Position numbers and translations under genes: made by a program | The notes under the pieces: generated by a model | What the model was told of the DNA's origin: nothing | The model's input: only the letters and a program-made list of their open reading frames with translations | Databases searched by the model: none | In this document: positions 34,617 to 44,050 of the stretch, in pieces | Numbering within the stretch: position 1 is the first letter of the stretch | Layout: each line of letters begins with the position of its first letter | Source: JADZAA01 sp039810485 | GTDB lineage: Bacteria; Bacteroidota; Ignavibacteria; Kapaibacteriales; UBA961 | DNA length: 44,067 bases | Reading direction: 5' to 3' | Assembly: GCA_039810485.1 (NCBI GenBank) | Contig: JBDHXA010000013.1 | Span: 1-44,067, forward strand

Positions 34617-36491
34617 ATGCGGCGCACATTAGTAATACTGCTGATCATACCCTTTTGCTTGGTAAAAGTATATGCAACTGACTTAACTTTCGGTGAAATA
34701 ATATCGCCCGCCGACGGACAGAAACTTAATGCAAATCAATTTTTATCAATTACTTTTCAAGTTAAGAATATCAATGTGCTTCCTGCAAATTCCTATATGG
34801 TAATCGCAGTAATTACTTCCAAAACTGATAACAAAAAAGTCTATGAAAGCTCAGTGTCCGGAGCAGATATTGTGCCTGGGACTACTCAAACTCTCTCGAT
34901 GCCTCAACAATGGCTTATGGAATTCGGAACTTTCTCTTTAGAACTTCATATCGCTTTTGCGCAGGATATTAATCCTGCAAATAACAATAAAATTATTGAA
35001 TTAGCTGTTTCACCGTGTTGTTTTGGCATCGAACGATGGAGACGCGGACCTGCTCCGATGATCTTTCGCAATTTAAATATTTTCCCAAAAGGCGAACAGC
35101 TTCAACGTATGAGACCGGGCGACCTCATTGCAGTTTCTGCTTATGTTCAGGATTTTGACATGTTGGAACAGAACTGCGTATGCGTTGTCAATGGCGATTC
35201 TTTGCGCACAACACGATTCGCCGGACCCTATCAGGATCAAATCTCTTACACATGGTCGCTGTCAGGTCCGGGAAAATTGATTCAGCCGGAAGGAAATGAA
35301 CGGTCTGCAGTTCTTTATGAAATTCCTCTTTGCGACACAAGTCCGGCAATTATTCAATGTACTGTGGCAAATACAACAAACAGCGATAAAGCCGCCGATG
35401 AAATAATGAAGGGCGGCGTAATGTTTCATTTTTCTGTCGCCCCTAATTTACTGCCGGCAAATAGCCGTGACATTGGCAATGCGCGTTTTCTTTCTGTAAT
35501 CCCTACTATTGATACTTTCAAAGCTGGAAACGATGAACTATTAGAGCCAAGTGCTAAAACATCCTGCACTCCCGACTCGCCTCAATGGCTGCAAAGCGCT
35601 CCGCTCTCTGCAAATTCAATTCAGAGTAAATCCAGCGACTTAACCTGTCCGGATTATCTCGCATTACTATATGTGACAGCTGACGACTTTGACTCTTTGC
35701 TTTGGAGATGCGATGCCAGCGAAAATGATGCTTGCAGAACATCGCGAAGCCCGATCACACACATTCAGAGCGATGCACTTCAATACGATTGGTCGCTTGT
35801 CGGCGGTTCGGGAGTTTTCCCGCTTGGGTATACTGGTCAGTGTGTCGTCTTTTGGCGAGCAAAAAATGATACGGCATTGGTTCAATGCAGAATTACAGAC
35901 AGCCGACTGCAATATAAAGACGAGCAGATAATTTTAACAAAACATGTTGGCAAAGCAAAAAACCCAAAAGCATACATTGGAGTTGGAAATATAAGCTACA
36001 GTAAATTAGGAATTAACTTTGGCGACAATAAACAGTTGGAAGATGCCGCGTTGCTGGCCGACAAAAGTTATTCCAAAGTCGGATATGATGTGGATTTCGA
36101 TGCATACGCGGCTCTTGTTCCAAATCAAAGCGTTCAAAGAGCTTTGCGAGATCCTTGCACACAAGCAGTGTGGATCGTAGGACACGGAACCAATGAAGAC
36201 AGTCAGTTCAAAGGCACAATTGAATTAAGCGACGAGAAAAGTTTTACTCCTTATATCATTACAAAAGCTGCTAAAGATGCTTTTACCTGCAATAAGCATC
36301 CATTTTTACGTGAATTAGTACTCATGGGCTGCTATTCTGGGCTTGCAAAATGGGGCAATGCAACTTTCTCATCAAGAATCTACGGCTTCCCGGGACAACT
36401 TTGGAATGCTCGCTGGTTCATGCATGAAGTTTATAATTGGGAGCAAGATCAGCATTTTCCGCCTGAAGCTCATGATCTGCGAGTGCCTTAA
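34617..36491 (+). CDS. Secreted protein with two Ig-like repeats and a caspase-like C-terminus (putative)
   Basis: This is a 624-residue exported protein (signal peptide 1-20, RRTLVILLIIPFCLVKVYA). It has an N-terminal beta domain (about 22-130) and two related repeats of about 100 residues. Each opens with a GDLIAVSAYVQDFD / DYLALLYVTADDFD motif, continues with YTWSLSG / YDWSLVG and ends IIQCTV / LVQCRI. The C-terminal region (about 450-624) contains AVWIVGHGTNE (His523), an acidic strand and LVLMGCYSGLAKWG (Cys572). HG followed by a hydrophobic strand and GCxSG is the dyad pattern of caspase/CHAT/gingipain-like (clan CD) folds. I therefore suspect a peptidase-like domain, but no family match is certain. 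There is no T9SS domain, so it may stay periplasmic or be exported otherwise. It lies 63 bases ahead of the BNR protein gene. Confidence 0.7.
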   Translation: MRRTLVILLIIPFCLVKVYATDLTFGEIISPADGQKLNANQFLSITFQVKNINVLPANSYMVIAVITSKTDNKKVYESSVSGADIVPGTTQTLSMPQQWLMEFGTFSLELHIAFAQDINPANNNKIIELAVSPCCFGIERWRRGPAPMIFRNLNIFPKGEQLQRMRPGDLIAVSAYVQDFDMLEQNCVCVVNGDSLRTTRFAGPYQDQISYTWSLSGPGKLIQPEGNERSAVLYEIPLCDTSPAIIQCTVANTTNSDKAADEIMKGGVMFHFSVAPNLLPANSRDIGNARFLSVIPTIDTFKAGNDELLEPSAKTSCTPDSPQWLQSAPLSANSIQSKSSDLTCPDYLALLYVTADDFDSLLWRCDASENDACRTSRSPITHIQSDALQYDWSLVGGSGVFPLGYTGQCVVFWRAKNDTALVQCRITDSRLQYKDEQIILTKHVGKAKNPKAYIGVGNISYSKLGINFGDNKQLEDAALLADKSYSKVGYDVDFDAYAALVPNQSVQRALRDPCTQAVWIVGHGTNEDSQFKGTIELSDEKSFTPYIITKAAKDAFTCNKHPFLRELVLMGCYSGLAKWGNATFSSRIYGFPGQLWNARWFMHEVYNWEQDQHFPPEAHDLRVP

Positions 36492-36553
36492 ATCAAAGGA
36501 ATGTTTTCATCTATTTACAGTATATTTATCTCTAATGTATAGAGGTAGCTATT

Positions 36554-38590
36554 ATGAAATCTTTTATTGTATTATTATCTGTTGCAGGCATTTCTTTTTC
36601 AATGCTGTCAGCGCAAGTGCGCTGGCTGTCGCCTACTTTATTCGGGACAGGCGATTTGCGCTCTGCTGCAGCATCTCAATCAAGCATTGTTGTATGCGGC
36701 GCCGGTCAAATGTTCTTTTCGGTCGCCGGCGAGCAGTTCAAGCAAGCAGAAATGCCGTACAGAGAATTTGAAATGAACGATGTTACATTAGTATGGGATA
36801 AAATTTTTATTGCTGTAGGCGAAAGCGGCGTAATACTTCGTTCTACGAATAATGGAGCTTCTTGGACGCAAACTGCCAAATTTTCTTCAAGTTTAAATAG
36901 CTGCGCAACGATCGTTGGCAATGGCGTAATTATGGCTGTTGGCCGGAATGGATTAGTGGTTCGCTCGGGCGATGCCGGCGGAACATGGGCCGAGTTGCCT
37001 CAATTTACAAGCGAAGATTTATATTCAATTTCCGAAACAGGTCTTTCTGTTCTTATAACCGGAGCCGGCGGTTTGACTGCCATTTCCTCAAACGGAGGCG
37101 GATGGTGGTCTGTCGTCGAAAGAGCAGTTGACGACGATATTCACGCTTCGATCGTACTCTCTCCTCAAAATTACTTTATCGGAGGAACAAGCGGAACAAT
37201 ATATGCTACAAGCGATGGTGGAGCTTCATGGAATAAATCATTTATAGACACTAATTTTGCCTTTCAGCATATCCGATTCGTATCGTCCCAAATCGGTTAT
37301 GCTCTTGGCGCAGCCGGTCGCATTGTGCGAACAACTGACGGCGGCGCAACATGGAACATTATTAATTTTGGCAATACCGGATTTCTATTCGATGCCTTCG
37401 GCACAGGAAACAATGCCGGTTTGATCGGCGAGGCAGGCGCTATTTTATATAGTACGGACAACGGCAATTCATGGACTCCCGCGATTCCTCCGACCAACTC
37501 AATACTCTACAGCATACGTTACGACAATGCAAAATCTCTTTGGGCAGTAGGCGAACAAGGTACAATTATTAATTTTTCCAATGGTTTAGGGCATTCTATT
37601 ACTTCACCTGCCGCAGAAGCAATCACAGTGCTTTCGGCAGACAATCAAATTGTAATAGCCACAAAAAACGGTGCTATTTTCACTTCAATCAATAAAGGCG
37701 CTTCATGGAACAAAGCTGATTCTGCCGGAAAAGCTATTGGCGGAATTTCAAAATTTGCGGAAGAAGTTTATATCGCTGTCGGAAAAGACGGTTTGATTCT
37801 ACGTTCTTCAGACAACGGAACTACATGGAGCCGAATTACTGCGCCTATAATAAAATCATTTACTGCTTGCGCCACGAATGGCAATGGAATTGGCATTATC
37901 GTTGGCGACTCTGGAGCAATTCTACGAACTACAGACGCAGGACTAACATGGAATTATTCTTTGCATGGAAATGTGGTTCTACTGTCAGCGTCTTTTTCAG
38001 ATGAGAATCATTGCATAGCTGCCGGAGATCACGGAACTCTTTTGCGAACTTCTGATGCTGGATTAACATGGCAGAAAGCAAATTCTCCTGATTCAACAGT
38101 CGCATGGACATCGCTTTCATTTGACAGAACAACACAAGGTGGCATTTTAATTTCGCTTGAAGGAGATATTTATGCAACTTTTAATGGCGGAGAAACATGG
38201 CAAAGCAGAGCGAAAACCGGAGCCTTGTGTCTGAGTGCTGATTTTCGAGATAATACGGCCGCAATATGCGGCGGCGGCGGAGCAGTTATTACTATTGATG
38301 GAATTGTATCGGTTAGGGAAAACAAACAATCTGCTTCTTTTTTGGCAGAACTGCATCCAATGCCGGTAAAAAATATTTTCGAATTGTCTCTTTGCTCGCC
38401 CTCATTTCAGAATATTCGTGTTTCAGTAATTTCTTTGGAAGGATCTGAAATATTTTCACAACACGCTGAAATGCCTGTTGGCAATTCATCATTACAGCTT
38501 GATATTGGTCAGATGACGAGCGGAATTTACCATTGCCGTATCGCTTCACCATTAGAATCTGTAGTTCTGCCTCTGATAATTGTCAAATAA
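36554..38590 (+). CDS. Secreted BNR/Ycf48-like beta-propeller protein with T9SS sorting domain
   Basis: This is a 678-residue exported protein: signal peptide about 1-20 (MKSFIVLLSVAGISFSMLSA) with AGAGGTAG-like purines ahead of the ATG. About ten or more Asp-box/BNR units follow, each with a core like 'GGASWNK', 'NNGASWTQ', 'DAGLTWNY' and paired 'GxxGxIxRTTDGG'. The pattern is that of Ycf48-like/sialidase-type propellers. The C-terminal sorting domain begins AELHPMPVKNIFELSL and ends MTSGIYHCRIAS. The binding partner is unknown; no catalytic sialidase residues are seen. It shares the repeat type with the gene at 40276 and is probably in an operon with the preceding gene. Confidence 0.87.
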   Translation: MKSFIVLLSVAGISFSMLSAQVRWLSPTLFGTGDLRSAAASQSSIVVCGAGQMFFSVAGEQFKQAEMPYREFEMNDVTLVWDKIFIAVGESGVILRSTNNGASWTQTAKFSSSLNSCATIVGNGVIMAVGRNGLVVRSGDAGGTWAELPQFTSEDLYSISETGLSVLITGAGGLTAISSNGGGWWSVVERAVDDDIHASIVLSPQNYFIGGTSGTIYATSDGGASWNKSFIDTNFAFQHIRFVSSQIGYALGAAGRIVRTTDGGATWNIINFGNTGFLFDAFGTGNNAGLIGEAGAILYSTDNGNSWTPAIPPTNSILYSIRYDNAKSLWAVGEQGTIINFSNGLGHSITSPAAEAITVLSADNQIVIATKNGAIFTSINKGASWNKADSAGKAIGGISKFAEEVYIAVGKDGLILRSSDNGTTWSRITAPIIKSFTACATNGNGIGIIVGDSGAILRTTDAGLTWNYSLHGNVVLLSASFSDENHCIAAGDHGTLLRTSDAGLTWQKANSPDSTVAWTSLSFDRTTQGGILISLEGDIYATFNGGETWQSRAKTGALCLSADFRDNTAAICGGGGAVITIDGIVSVRENKQSASFLAELHPMPVKNIFELSLCSPSFQNIRVSVISLEGSEIFSQHAEMPVGNSSLQLDIGQMTSGIYHCRIASPLESVVLPLIIVK

Positions 38591-38597
38591 TAAACGA

Positions 38598-39550
38598 TAA
38601 GCCCCCTCTTAAAATGGTGTTTAGTTAATTGAAGAAATTAGTAAAATAAGATAAAATAATTCATAATATTATTCAAAAGTCCATGCAAAACAACAATATG
38701 TGATCTACGATGATTATAATTGTCGGAGATTTGATTGAAACCGGCATATTTCTGCCAGATAAATGCGATAATAATCGCTTTTTATGCGATTTCTGACGCC
38801 CTTTGACATGGCTCTGCAACGTAGTTGGCTATGCGAACAATATTTATCCATAAACAACGACAGCGAGACCATAGACGCTGCTTCTGAATGCCGCGATATT
38901 TTGATTTGTTGTTGCGCAACGAGCAACAGAAGTGAAATACCGTGCTTTCGACGTTGTTGCGCTTATTCAATTCCTTCTGCGTGCGATTACGAAGGCGACG
39001 GCGTATTGCTGATGCTCTGACTGCTTGTTCATTAAAATAACGCCATCCTTTTTCTATCGGCGTCATTTGCCGACTAATCCTATGAACTATAAATAGTTTA
39101 CTGTCCATGTTGATGTGCAGACAATTAACCTCGAACTCCTTGATTTGCTCGCGTGCAACTGATTTGAATCCGGATAATTTGTGGCTCCGGTTGAATTGTC
39201 AAAGAGTGAGCCAAAGAGTTCTTCATCAATAGTATTGAGCAGATACTTACGGAAGATATTATGCCAATGTTTAGGGTGGTCATAGATTTTGTATTCGTTT
39301 TCTCGAAGCATTGAATGAACATTAGTAAAAAATGTCCATTTGCGGATGAGAGTTTGATTTTCTGAACATAATAAACACACGCTAAGCAGTTGCAATACAT
39401 GGCAAGTACAATAAAAGCAAGCGATATGTGCAACTATATTTATCAACAAGTATTACCATATTTTTCTGTTAGTTTGAAAACAAATGCGATATTGCAATTT
39501 AACAGCTGAATATCTATGTTTTTTTTATCCGACTTTTCGGAGTGGACTCA
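38598..39550 (-). mobile_element. Degraded IS1182-like insertion sequence
   Basis: The right end, TATCCGACTTTTCGGAGTGG(ACTCA) at 39526-39550, is the inverted repeat of the MITEs. The left end TAAGCCCCCTCTTAAAA (38598) is a decayed version. Between them, on the minus strand, lie pieces of a DDE transposase. An N-terminal part (HPKHWHNIFRKYLLNTID, EELFGSLFDNSTGATN, at about 39320-39160) is followed by a C-terminal part (NKRNNVESTVFHFCCSLRN, NKSKYRGIQKQRLW, at about 38980-38850). The catalytic middle is deleted and the frames are broken. It is probably the autonomous parent type of the MITE family. Confidence 0.65.
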
Positions 39551-39731
39551 TAATATAACATGCCCAATTCTGCTCTAACTTACGCTCTCGCCAATTTTGC
39601 ATCTGTTTATAAAAACTTTTGATAAAACAAATAATACTACTCTCACAATATTATTCTCATAAAGTACTACTACTATTTATCCAACATTTTTTTGTTGTCA
39701 ACCCTTTGGAATAGAGTTCAAAACAAGTTTC
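39551..39731. other. Non-coding gap between two transposon relics
   Basis: I see no gene, hairpin or repeat here that I can support. It is AT-rich filler between the IS1182-like relic and the IS256 relic. Confidence 0.4.
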
Positions 39732-40052
39732 TCAAATTCTTGTCTCATCCTCTTTTAGAAGATCCAAAAAATAGAGCTGAAATACTCCTAAATGATCATT
39801 GGACGCTAACAATTTAAAGCCCTTACCAAAGCCTAATCTGTGTTTCGAACGATAACCATTGCCTTTATTATCAACATCCATTCTTAGCACTTCTCTATGT
39901 TCCAAATGCTACAAACCTTCTAAAATCGTTTTAAACAAAGCATTTAAATCGCCTTTTTGACTTAGCTGCCTCCTAATTGCTGTTTCTAATTGTTTTTGTT
40001 TAATTTTACTGTCAAGAGTCTTGTCATTATCTGTTATTTTTTCAATATAGAA
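39732..40052 (-). pseudogene. IS256 (mutator) family transposase, N-terminal relic
   Basis: One minus-strand frame reads IEKITDNDKTLDSKIKQKQ, then LETAIRRQLSQKGDLNALFKTILEGL. It then crosses a TAG codon into MDVDNKGNGYRSKHRLGFGKGF and DHLGVFQLYFLDLLKEDE, and stops at 39732. NKGNGYR followed by a basic strand and LGVFxPxLLxLLKE is the N-terminal pattern of IS256/Mutator transposases. The DDE catalytic part and both element ends are missing, so it is dead debris. Confidence 0.6.
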
Positions 40053-40275
40053 CTAACTTTTTTAAGACACATATTTTATTTTTTATCTACCTGTAGAAAC
40101 ACACTTTGGGGGTGATGTCGATTGCGAATATTAGCCCCAAAGCAGGTTTCTATCACATAGATTTTTGCACCTAAGTAGAAAACATTATTGCACTTACAAA
40201 AATAACGTCTTAAATACGGCTTCTTTATAGCAGCGATCTGCTGTAGTAAAGTGTAGCTTAAGTATTTATAGCTTC
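40053..40275. other. Gap without recognised features
   Basis: A minus-strand frame of 67 codons lies here, but its composition (aromatic- and Cys-rich, no start signal) does not look like a gene. I see no promoter or terminator of note. Confidence 0.35.
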
Positions 40276-41571
40276 TCACCTGCTTATTATCATTTTTTCA
40301 AAAGTGCGTCTTGTACTAGTGGTCATTCCAACGAAGTACAGACCCGCTGACCATCCGCTTGTAGAAATTGTTCCTCCCTCACCTTTGTATAGCATATGTC
40401 CAAAGATGTCTTGCACCGTAACAATGGCATCGTTCGGAGCAGAAACAAAGAACGATTCTCTAGTGGGATTAGGCGATATGCCGAGCGTTTCATTGCGATT
40501 TTCAAGGCCATATATATCTTCCACGCTCTCAGCGACCAGATTGGCGCGAAAAATACCGCGATTAGTTCCAGCAAAAAGATAGCCGTTGTAATACTGCATT
40601 GTCCATATAGTATCACCATTGGTGGAATCAGACGGAATTAAGAGTCCGTCGTTCATCATCTCCCATTTTTTACCGTTATTTGTTGAGAAATACATGCCGT
40701 TATCAGAGCCAGCAAATAAATAATTTCCAACAGCACAAAAACTATATACAGAAACAGCTTTGATGCCTGTAATACCTTCACTATAAGAAACCCACGTTTT
40801 TCCCATGTCGAGCGAACGATATACCCCATCATTGTAGCTGACACCGGCTAATAGTTCGCCGTTGCCAAGATAGTACAATGCACCTACAGGAGCGCTTGGC
40901 ACTGGTTGCCCAACATATTTAGAATCTGTTCGCCCAGTATCTTTTGAGATTCGTACACTACCAAGATAACCCCCAACAATTAATGAGTCGGCAATAATTA
41001 AAGTGTAGGGTTCCCAGGGGCTTATTTGCTCGGACTGTGGTGTAAATGAAGTACTAGATTCGGCTTTATTTGAAGCTTGCTCAGCGTTATACGCTTTAAT
41101 AGACCAAGTCTTACCTAAATCGGAAGTGCGGGAAATACCTTGATCGTATCCAAGAAATAGGTAGGACATGCCGGATAGAATGCAGCGTATTGGAACTTTC
41201 CAGTAAACTGTATCCAAACGACCTAAATGTCTAATCGAATTATTCCAAGAAATTCCATCATCAGTAGATTCATACAAACCTGAATAAATTTTTCTTGTAC
41301 CAGCAAACAGAATATTTTTATAAGAATAAATTGCTGAGTATGGAATATTTTTAATTGTATCATTTATTGTAATTGCATTCGACCAAGAAATACCTTCATC
41401 TGGTGTTTTATAAATACCCTTTTCTGTAGCGGCATATAAAACGTTTTTATGAATTGTAAAACAATTTATGACGGTGTTTGGCCCATCCAAGCGTACCCAT
41501 TTAAAAGTATCGTTTGCATAAATGTTGTCAGATATTAAAGCGCAGAATGTAAGAATAATAATAAATTTCAT
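40276..41571 (-). CDS. Secreted BNR-repeat protein with T9SS sorting domain
   Basis: This is a 431-residue exported protein. The signal peptide is MKFIIILTFCALISDNIYA and a strong Shine-Dalgarno (AGGAGA) stands eight bases ahead of the ATG. The mature part has about seven BNR/Asp-box-like units ('TPDEGISWSN', 'STDDGISWNN', 'TSDLGKTWSI', 'SLDMGKTWVS', 'STNNGKKWEM') forming a propeller. A T9SS domain closes the protein (LGISPNPTRESFFVSAP ... WSAGLYFVGMTTS). It lies directly downstream of the truncated 41855 gene: the original stop of that gene (TAG, 41581-41583) overlaps this gene's ribosome binding site. The two were one operon before the MITE inserted between them. Confidence 0.88.
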   Translation of the reverse strand: MKFIIILTFCALISDNIYANDTFKWVRLDGPNTVINCFTIHKNVLYAATEKGIYKTPDEGISWSNAITINDTIKNIPYSAIYSYKNILFAGTRKIYSGLYESTDDGISWNNSIRHLGRLDTVYWKVPIRCILSGMSYLFLGYDQGISRTSDLGKTWSIKAYNAEQASNKAESSTSFTPQSEQISPWEPYTLIIADSLIVGGYLGSVRISKDTGRTDSKYVGQPVPSAPVGALYYLGNGELLAGVSYNDGVYRSLDMGKTWVSYSEGITGIKAVSVYSFCAVGNYLFAGSDNGMYFSTNNGKKWEMMNDGLLIPSDSTNGDTIWTMQYYNGYLFAGTNRGIFRANLVAESVEDIYGLENRNETLGISPNPTRESFFVSAPNDAIVTVQDIFGHMLYKGEGGTISTSGWSAGLYFVGMTTSTRRTFEKMIISR

Positions 41572-41580
41572 TTATTTCTC

Positions 41581-41747
41581 CTAATGATTGATTATCAAAA
41601 TTGTATTTATGCGACTTCCATCGGTGTTCAATACTTCGGCTTTATATATTCCGCTAAAAAACAACTTACAAGAGATGTGAGATTCACTTATTCCGCGAAT
41701 GAATGACAAGTTAGAACTTAATACTGTTCGGCCAAAAATATCATGTA
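41581..41747 (-). pseudogene. Severed C-terminal end of a T9SS sorting domain
   Basis: On the minus strand this reads DIFGRTVLSSNLSFIRG, then ISESHISCKLFFSGIYKAEV, then LNTDGSRINTILIINH-stop. It is the second half of a T9SS sorting domain (DIFGRTV, then the SGIYKAEV strand). It joins in frame to the SNGSTLSI end of the neighbouring gene if the 192-base MITE and one 4-base TACA copy are removed. It has no start of its own and is no longer translated with its parent. Confidence 0.85.
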
Positions 41748-41939
41748 TGAGCCCACTCCGAAAAGTCGGATATATTTCAAATCAAAGAAAACATGGTGAA
41801 AATGTACAGTTTTTACTCGTTTTATAAGAGAAAAACGGCAAAAAAGCGACTTTTTTAGCTCTTAGAAGAGATGTTTTTTTGAAAAACAGCGAATCTTTCG
41901 TCTGCAATTTTTATAAAATACCTTTTCGGATTGGGCTCA
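41748..41939. mobile_element. MITE-like element, copy 2, inserted in a T9SS gene
   Basis: This 192-base element has ends TGAGCCCACTCCGAAAAG and TTTTCGGATTGGGCTCA, two mismatches from copy 1's right end at most. TGTA stands directly before and directly after it on the plus strand, a 4-bp target duplication. Its left-end interior (CCGAAAAGTCGGATA) is the mirror of the IS1182-like relic's right end. The insertion cuts the gene at 41855-44050 near its 3' end, and the MITE sequence supplies the new stop codon. Confidence 0.9.
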
Positions 41940-44050
41940 TGTATAGATAATGTAGATCCGTTGCTATTAGCATATCGAACTGTGAAATAATCGGAAGCTG
42001 GATTTGGATAAATAGTCAGCGATGATGAGCTCACGTATAATGAGCTATTTTTATGTTCCTTTTCTGAAACAGTTTTGAATGAAACGGAGGTATCCTCCCT
42101 TGTATTCCGCGTTGGGGTGCATAATGTCATTGGGCAATTTTTAATTATCGTAGTGTCGGTAAGGAAAATTTCAGGTGGGTTAAAAGTTGAGCAATTCAAG
42201 TGCTCGAGTGAAGATGTACATGGCTTTGACTTAGTTATTAACGGAATATTTCCTTTACACTGATAAGCATTAGGAAGATGGCTTATATCGCAAAAGGAAG
42301 TATCAAACAAACCAGAAGAAGTGACTTTAATAGCAAATGGAAGACCGCCTCCAGTGTAATAATTATCGCAACCACCCTGAAGTAAATTATCACCAATGAT
42401 AACAAAATCATTGTTATCATTTGCATCTGTCATTCTCCAACCGTAATGTTGATTTTGTAACCAAGTGGCATATTTATGCCCACTTAACGGAGTTAAGTCG
42501 TCATTGACAGCAAAATAGCGTGCATGATCGAGAGATAAGCCGTTTATATCCTTCCACCAGCCAGCAAGATGAAACGAGTATCTATTATCCCGACCAGGAT
42601 GGCTCTGTGATGAATCTATAGAGCTAATACGGGAAAGCAAAGTATAGCCTGGATGAGTTTCGACAGTATCCGGCAAGCCAAGTCCGTATTCTGCGTAGTA
42701 ATTTGGCGTACCATTTCCAGGATACGGCCTTCGCCAAAGGAATGTTCGCTTTTGTGAACCTATATTAGGATTTTCTGTTCGAAGCCCGGCAATAATATAC
42801 CCTTGCGTATATGAATTATACCATCGAACAAGCTGGTTAGGGTGATTTTGAGGGGCAACCCAAGTTACAGCTGTGGCTTGAGTTGATCCTGGCACAGTAT
42901 CGTAAAATATTGCTATTTCATTTTTTACGCATGTCGGAGAACTTAAATTATCCTGTTGTAAAGAATCTAGCACAACAAATGCAATCGCTAATTTTCTCGA
43001 AGTGTCGGAAGTAGTTAGATAACCGCAAATAACGTATTTCCAGTCGCTGACACCTTCTGTTTTTACTCTAAAACGCATATCAATATCTAGACCAACTTCA
43101 TTGTTATCATTCTTCCCTGTAGCATCCCAAAATGTGCGTGTAAGGAAAGAAGGCTGCGCAGGATACGATCCTGAGGCATAATTTTCTCCGGTTGCAATGT
43201 AATACAAGTCGCATCGTGAAGCTAATATATCTAAATTGGTTTTATTGGCTGCTCGAGCCGAACCAATAAAAGCAACTCGTTGTCGAAGAAGAGTGTCGCT
43301 TTCAGTACGATCGGCATTATAACCAACATATTGAAATCGCAAGCTTGTATATTCTGAGAAATCGAAAGGAGCTTCGGAATTGGCCTCATTGCATGGGAAC
43401 GAAGCTGCATTCAGCAGCGTAAGTGAATCAACATCAACAGCAAAGAACGCGGCCTGCCAATTGCCACATACAACAATTTTGTTTGAATCGTGATAGACAG
43501 GACGGCGTGCTCCTGCAATGATTAGGACTCCATTGCTGCGTAGTTTCAAATTATCTCGATCACTATAATCATCGTCAATACCTATAAAACGCCACACTTT
43601 TTGACGCGCTGAATTTGGTACTATTGTTGAACTATATAGATCAATTGTACTATCGAATATATGCAGCTGTTTTCCAGGTACAAATGCCACATTGTTAAAT
43701 TTTATATAACCAATTGGCGCAATCTGACCGTAATAGTAAGTCATAGAGCGTTCAATGCCTCCATTTTCATTTATAATCGAGATTTGTCCCACGGGCTGCC
43801 AATCGTCTGGGCTGATTTCTACATCAATTGTTGAAGCAACAGCATATTTACCGTTCCCAATTGCGCATACACCATGTGTTTCGATATTTCTGATTGGTTT
43901 CTGTGTGTTTGGATTTGTATTAAAGACGATATTTGGCGTATATGTTTCCATAAATTGAGCTGTTATATTATTGCTAAAAAATAGAAATAATACGCTAATT
44001 GCTAATATAGTTTTTGGGAGATAAATTTTTAGAAAAGATTTGGAAACTCG
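41855..44050 (-). CDS. Secreted protein, T9SS sorting domain truncated by a MITE; start outside window
   Basis: This is a large exported protein of unknown function. From ATG 43951 it has 698 residues, but the frame stays open upstream to the poly-C and reads KTILAISVLFLFFSNNITAQF, a signal peptide. The true start therefore lies beyond the contig end, and this entry is partial at its 5' end. The body is beta-rich without a recognised domain (repeated GVLIIAGARRP, FVIIGDNLLQGG and YVICGYLTTSD-type strands, propeller-like). The T9SS domain begins LTIYPNPASDYFTVRYA but is cut after SNGSTLSIH by MITE copy 2. The MITE adds EPNPKRYFIKIADERF and about ten more residues before a stop. Export across the outer membrane by T9SS is probably lost. 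Confidence 0.85.
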   Translation of the reverse strand, partial: RVSKSFLKIYLPKTILAISVLFLFFSNNITAQFMETYTPNIVFNTNPNTQKPIRNIETHGVCAIGNGKYAVASTIDVEISPDDWQPVGQISIINENGGIERSMTYYYGQIAPIGYIKFNNVAFVPGKQLHIFDSTIDLYSSTIVPNSARQKVWRFIGIDDDYSDRDNLKLRSNGVLIIAGARRPVYHDSNKIVVCGNWQAAFFAVDVDSLTLLNAASFPCNEANSEAPFDFSEYTSLRFQYVGYNADRTESDTLLRQRVAFIGSARAANKTNLDILASRCDLYYIATGENYASGSYPAQPSFLTRTFWDATGKNDNNEVGLDIDMRFRVKTEGVSDWKYVICGYLTTSDTSRKLAIAFVVLDSLQQDNLSSPTCVKNEIAIFYDTVPGSTQATAVTWVAPQNHPNQLVRWYNSYTQGYIIAGLRTENPNIGSQKRTFLWRRPYPGNGTPNYYAEYGLGLPDTVETHPGYTLLSRISSIDSSQSHPGRDNRYSFHLAGWWKDINGLSLDHARYFAVNDDLTPLSGHKYATWLQNQHYGWRMTDANDNNDFVIIGDNLLQGGCDNYYTGGGLPFAIKVTSSGLFDTSFCDISHLPNAYQCKGNIPLITKSKPCTSSLEHLNCSTFNPPEIFLTDTTIIKNCPMTLCTPTRNTREDTSVSFKTVSEKEHKNSSLYVSSSSLTIYPNPASDYFTVRYANSNGSTLSIHEPNPKRYFIKIADERFAVFQKNISSKS

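Noticed and set aside
38714..39449. Several overlapping short frames on both strands
   Set aside because: They are pieces of the degraded IS1182-like transposase in shifted frames, not separate genes.
40076..40279. 67-codon minus-strand frame next to the BNR gene
   Set aside because: There is no ribosome binding site, the composition is odd, and it lies in transposon debris.
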